Below are positions 43,873 through 45,472 of a DNA stretch of 45,472 nucleotides, in pieces. Source of the DNA: a bacterium (GTDB taxonomy: Bacteria; Bacteroidota; Ignavibacteria; Kapaibacteriales; Kapaibacteriaceae); NCBI GenBank assembly GCA_024711065.1, contig JANJTN010000041.1, positions 1 through 45,472 of the forward strand, read 5' to 3'. Position 1 is the stretch's first letter, and every line of letters starts with the position of its first letter. The position numbers and the translations under genes were made by a program. The notes under the pieces were generated by a model. It saw only the letters and a program-made list of their open reading frames with translations. It searched no databases and was not told the origin of the DNA.

Positions 43873-45472
43873 CTACCTCATCACCTCTGCTCTTCCGTAC
43901 GCTTCCGGCATCACCCATCTGGGTAATGTTGTTGGCTCCACGCTACCTGCCGACATCTACGCGCGGTACTGCCGCCTGGCCGGACGCGAGACGTTATACA
44001 TCTGCGGGTCCGATGAGCATGGGGTGGCCATCACGATCGCCGCCGAGAAAGAAGGCATGTCTCCACAGGAGCTGGTGGACCGCTACCATACGGCAAACGC
44101 GCAGGCTCTGGCCGGCGCCGGGATCGCCTTTGATCAGTACGGCAGAACCACGGCCGACGTGCATTTCGACACGGCTCGCGAGTTCTTTTCGGTCTGGCTT
44201 GAAAAGGGGCTTCTCACCGAGCGAGAAGAAGACCAGTTCTATGATGAGGCAGCGGCGATCTTCCTGCCCGATCGCTACGTGGAGGGCATTTGCCCGAACT
44301 GTGGATACGACAAGGCCCGTGGCGATCAGTGCGACAACTGTGGTGCCTACTACAACCAGCTCGACCTGAAGAGTCCACGATCCATCGTCAGCGGACAAAC
44401 GCCGGTGGTGCGCAAGACCAAGCACTGGTACTTCCGCCTGGATGCGTTTCAGGACTGGATCCACGCATACATCGAGAATCATGCGGCCCATTGGAAGGAC
44501 AATGTGGTCCAGCAGTCTCGGTCATGGGTCAAGCAAGGCCTGGCCGAGCGCGCCGCTACACGCGACATGACCTGGGGGATCCCCGTTCCTGTTCCGGATG
44601 CCGACGGCAAGGTACTCTATGTGTGGTTCGAGGCCGTCCTCGGCTACATCTCGGCCACCAAAGAATGGGCTCAGGCTCAGGGCGACCCCGAGTTGTGGAA
44701 GAAATGGTGGTGCGATCCCGACACGGTCTACACGGCGTTCCTCGGAAAGGACAACATCGTGTTCCACACGATCATCTTTCCGATCCTGCTGCACACGCGC
44801 GCCGACGAGGGATACATCCTGCCCACGAACGTTCCCGCCAACGAATTCCTGAATCTGGAAGGCCAGAAATTCTCCAAGAGTCGCAACTGGGCCATCGATC
44901 TGGTGCAGTACCTCACGGACTTCCCGGAACCACAGCACGTGGATATCCTGCGGTATGTGCTCACGATGAACATGCCGGAGACCCGCGATAGCGACTTTAC
45001 CTGGCGCGATTATCAGACCCGCACCAACAACGAACTGGCGGCCATTCTGGGCAACTACGTCAACCGCGTAGTGCAGTTCACCCAGAAGAACTTTGGTGGA
45101 TCCGTTCCCAACGAAGATGGCCATGTAGGTGCCGATGAACAGGAGCAGGCCCTACGCGCAGCCGTACAGCAAGGCATCGAGTTGGTGGGCAAGAACCTGG
45201 ATGCCTTTCGGTTTCGCGATGCTGCCACCGAGGCCATGAACGTGGCTCGTGCAGCCAACAAGTATTTCAACGACAAAGCCCCCTGGAAGGCTATTAAGGA
45301 CGACCCGTCCGACGCAGCCCATACGATGAACGTATGCCTGCAAACCATTCGGACGCTGTCGGTCTTGTTTGCCCCATTCCTGCCGAACGCATCGGCGGCC
45401 ATGCAGAGCATGTTGGGCGAGCCTGTGAACACGGGAGCGCCGGGACAGAATGTGGTCGGTACCAACACCTGG
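43865..45472 (+). CDS. metG: Methionyl-tRNA synthetase, N-terminal part (cut by window edge)
   Basis: 536 codons, open at the window end, absent from the ORF track. Class I synthetase: the opening NRYLITSALPYASGITHLGN holds the HIGH-type motif (HLGN), DEHGVAITI follows, CPNCG...CDNCG is the zinc knuckle, and FSKSRNW is the KMSKS-type motif. The anticodon-binding helical domain begins near residue 400. It charges initiator and elongator tRNA(Met). The start is a TTG: an in-frame TAA lies 12 nt upstream and no ATG/GTG intervenes, and the N-terminus then matches the family. Confidence 0.95.
   Translation, partial: MNRYLITSALPYASGITHLGNVVGSTLPADIYARYCRLAGRETLYICGSDEHGVAITIAAEKEGMSPQELVDRYHTANAQALAGAGIAFDQYGRTTADVHFDTAREFFSVWLEKGLLTEREEDQFYDEAAAIFLPDRYVEGICPNCGYDKARGDQCDNCGAYYNQLDLKSPRSIVSGQTPVVRKTKHWYFRLDAFQDWIHAYIENHAAHWKDNVVQQSRSWVKQGLAERAATRDMTWGIPVPVPDADGKVLYVWFEAVLGYISATKEWAQAQGDPELWKKWWCDPDTVYTAFLGKDNIVFHTIIFPILLHTRADEGYILPTNVPANEFLNLEGQKFSKSRNWAIDLVQYLTDFPEPQHVDILRYVLTMNMPETRDSDFTWRDYQTRTNNELAAILGNYVNRVVQFTQKNFGGSVPNEDGHVGADEQEQALRAAVQQGIELVGKNLDAFRFRDAATEAMNVARAANKYFNDKAPWKAIKDDPSDAAHTMNVCLQTIRTLSVLFAPFLPNASAAMQSMLGEPVNTGAPGQNVVGTNTW

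Noticed and set aside
1-45472. tRNA or rRNA genes
   Set aside because: No intergenic stretch showed a cloverleaf with a GTTCRA-type T-arm or rRNA-like sequence; the longest gaps are about 250 nt and are accounted for by repeats, hairpins or a barrel fragment.

Overview
The window looks like a chromosomal segment of a GC-rich member of the Bacteroidota/Chlorobiota lineage. The evidence is four secreted proteins ending in type IX secretion (T9SS) C-terminal sorting domains, promoter elements of the Bacteroidota -7 type (TAnnTTTG) just ahead of several genes, a fused alpha/beta E1 2-oxoacid dehydrogenase, GatCAB-type tRNA amidation, and an IcmF-type acyl-CoA mutase. A Kapabacteria/Ignavibacteria-like organism would fit, but that placement is inference. 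I see no phage, transposase, CRISPR array, rRNA or tRNA gene.

Layout. (1) 1-511, minus strand: start of a metallo-beta-lactamase-fold protein, a 17-unit period-7 repeat array, and a small DUF2892 membrane protein. (2) 712-7505, plus: an apparent operon with the two halves of an IcmF-type isobutyryl-CoA mutase (B12+GTPase half and catalytic half) separated by a DUF4397 lipoprotein gene, then a threonine dehydratase and a glycosyltransferase. (3) 7508-9487: an exported protein with twelve D-x-x-G-N-D-x-Y repeats, followed by 38-bp hairpin repeats. (4) 9700-14300: gatB, a branched-chain aminotransferase and a fused E1 dehydrogenase. (5) 14522-29639: a TPR membrane protein, then T9SS cargo, including a 2333-residue beta-helix/adhesin-like protein and proteins with dockerin-like and cohesin-like modules; strong terminators separate the units. 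(6) 29655-36010: glycan assembly genes (GT2, GT9, GT2, methyltransferase, GT4), an outer-membrane barrel and a small membrane protein. (7) 36016-45472: an outer-membrane protein, mutY divergent from cdd-MFS, a barrel protein flanked by period-8 repeat arrays, guaA, a DUF2231-like membrane protein, a barrel C-terminal fragment, a DJ-1/PfpI protein and the 5' part of metG.

How it fits together. The aminotransferase and E1 enzyme would convert valine to isobutyryl-CoA, and the split IcmF would interconvert isobutyryl-CoA and n-butyryl-CoA; its catalytic half carries the Phe/Gln pair expected of isobutyryl-CoA mutases rather than the Tyr/Arg pair of methylmalonyl-CoA mutases. Threonine dehydratase adds a 2-oxobutyrate source. 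The T9SS cargo next to glycan genes suggests a surface-layer/glycan-anchoring neighbourhood.

The most unusual signals are non-coding: short-period (7- or 8-nt) tandem arrays that begin exactly at stop codons in several unrelated places; an octamer AGGGGGCT found 19 times over both strands but absent from the T9SS block; hairpin-forming 12-nt repeats shared across the ilvE/E1 junction with compensatory changes; and near-leaderless promoters with a shared TATCTTTG box.
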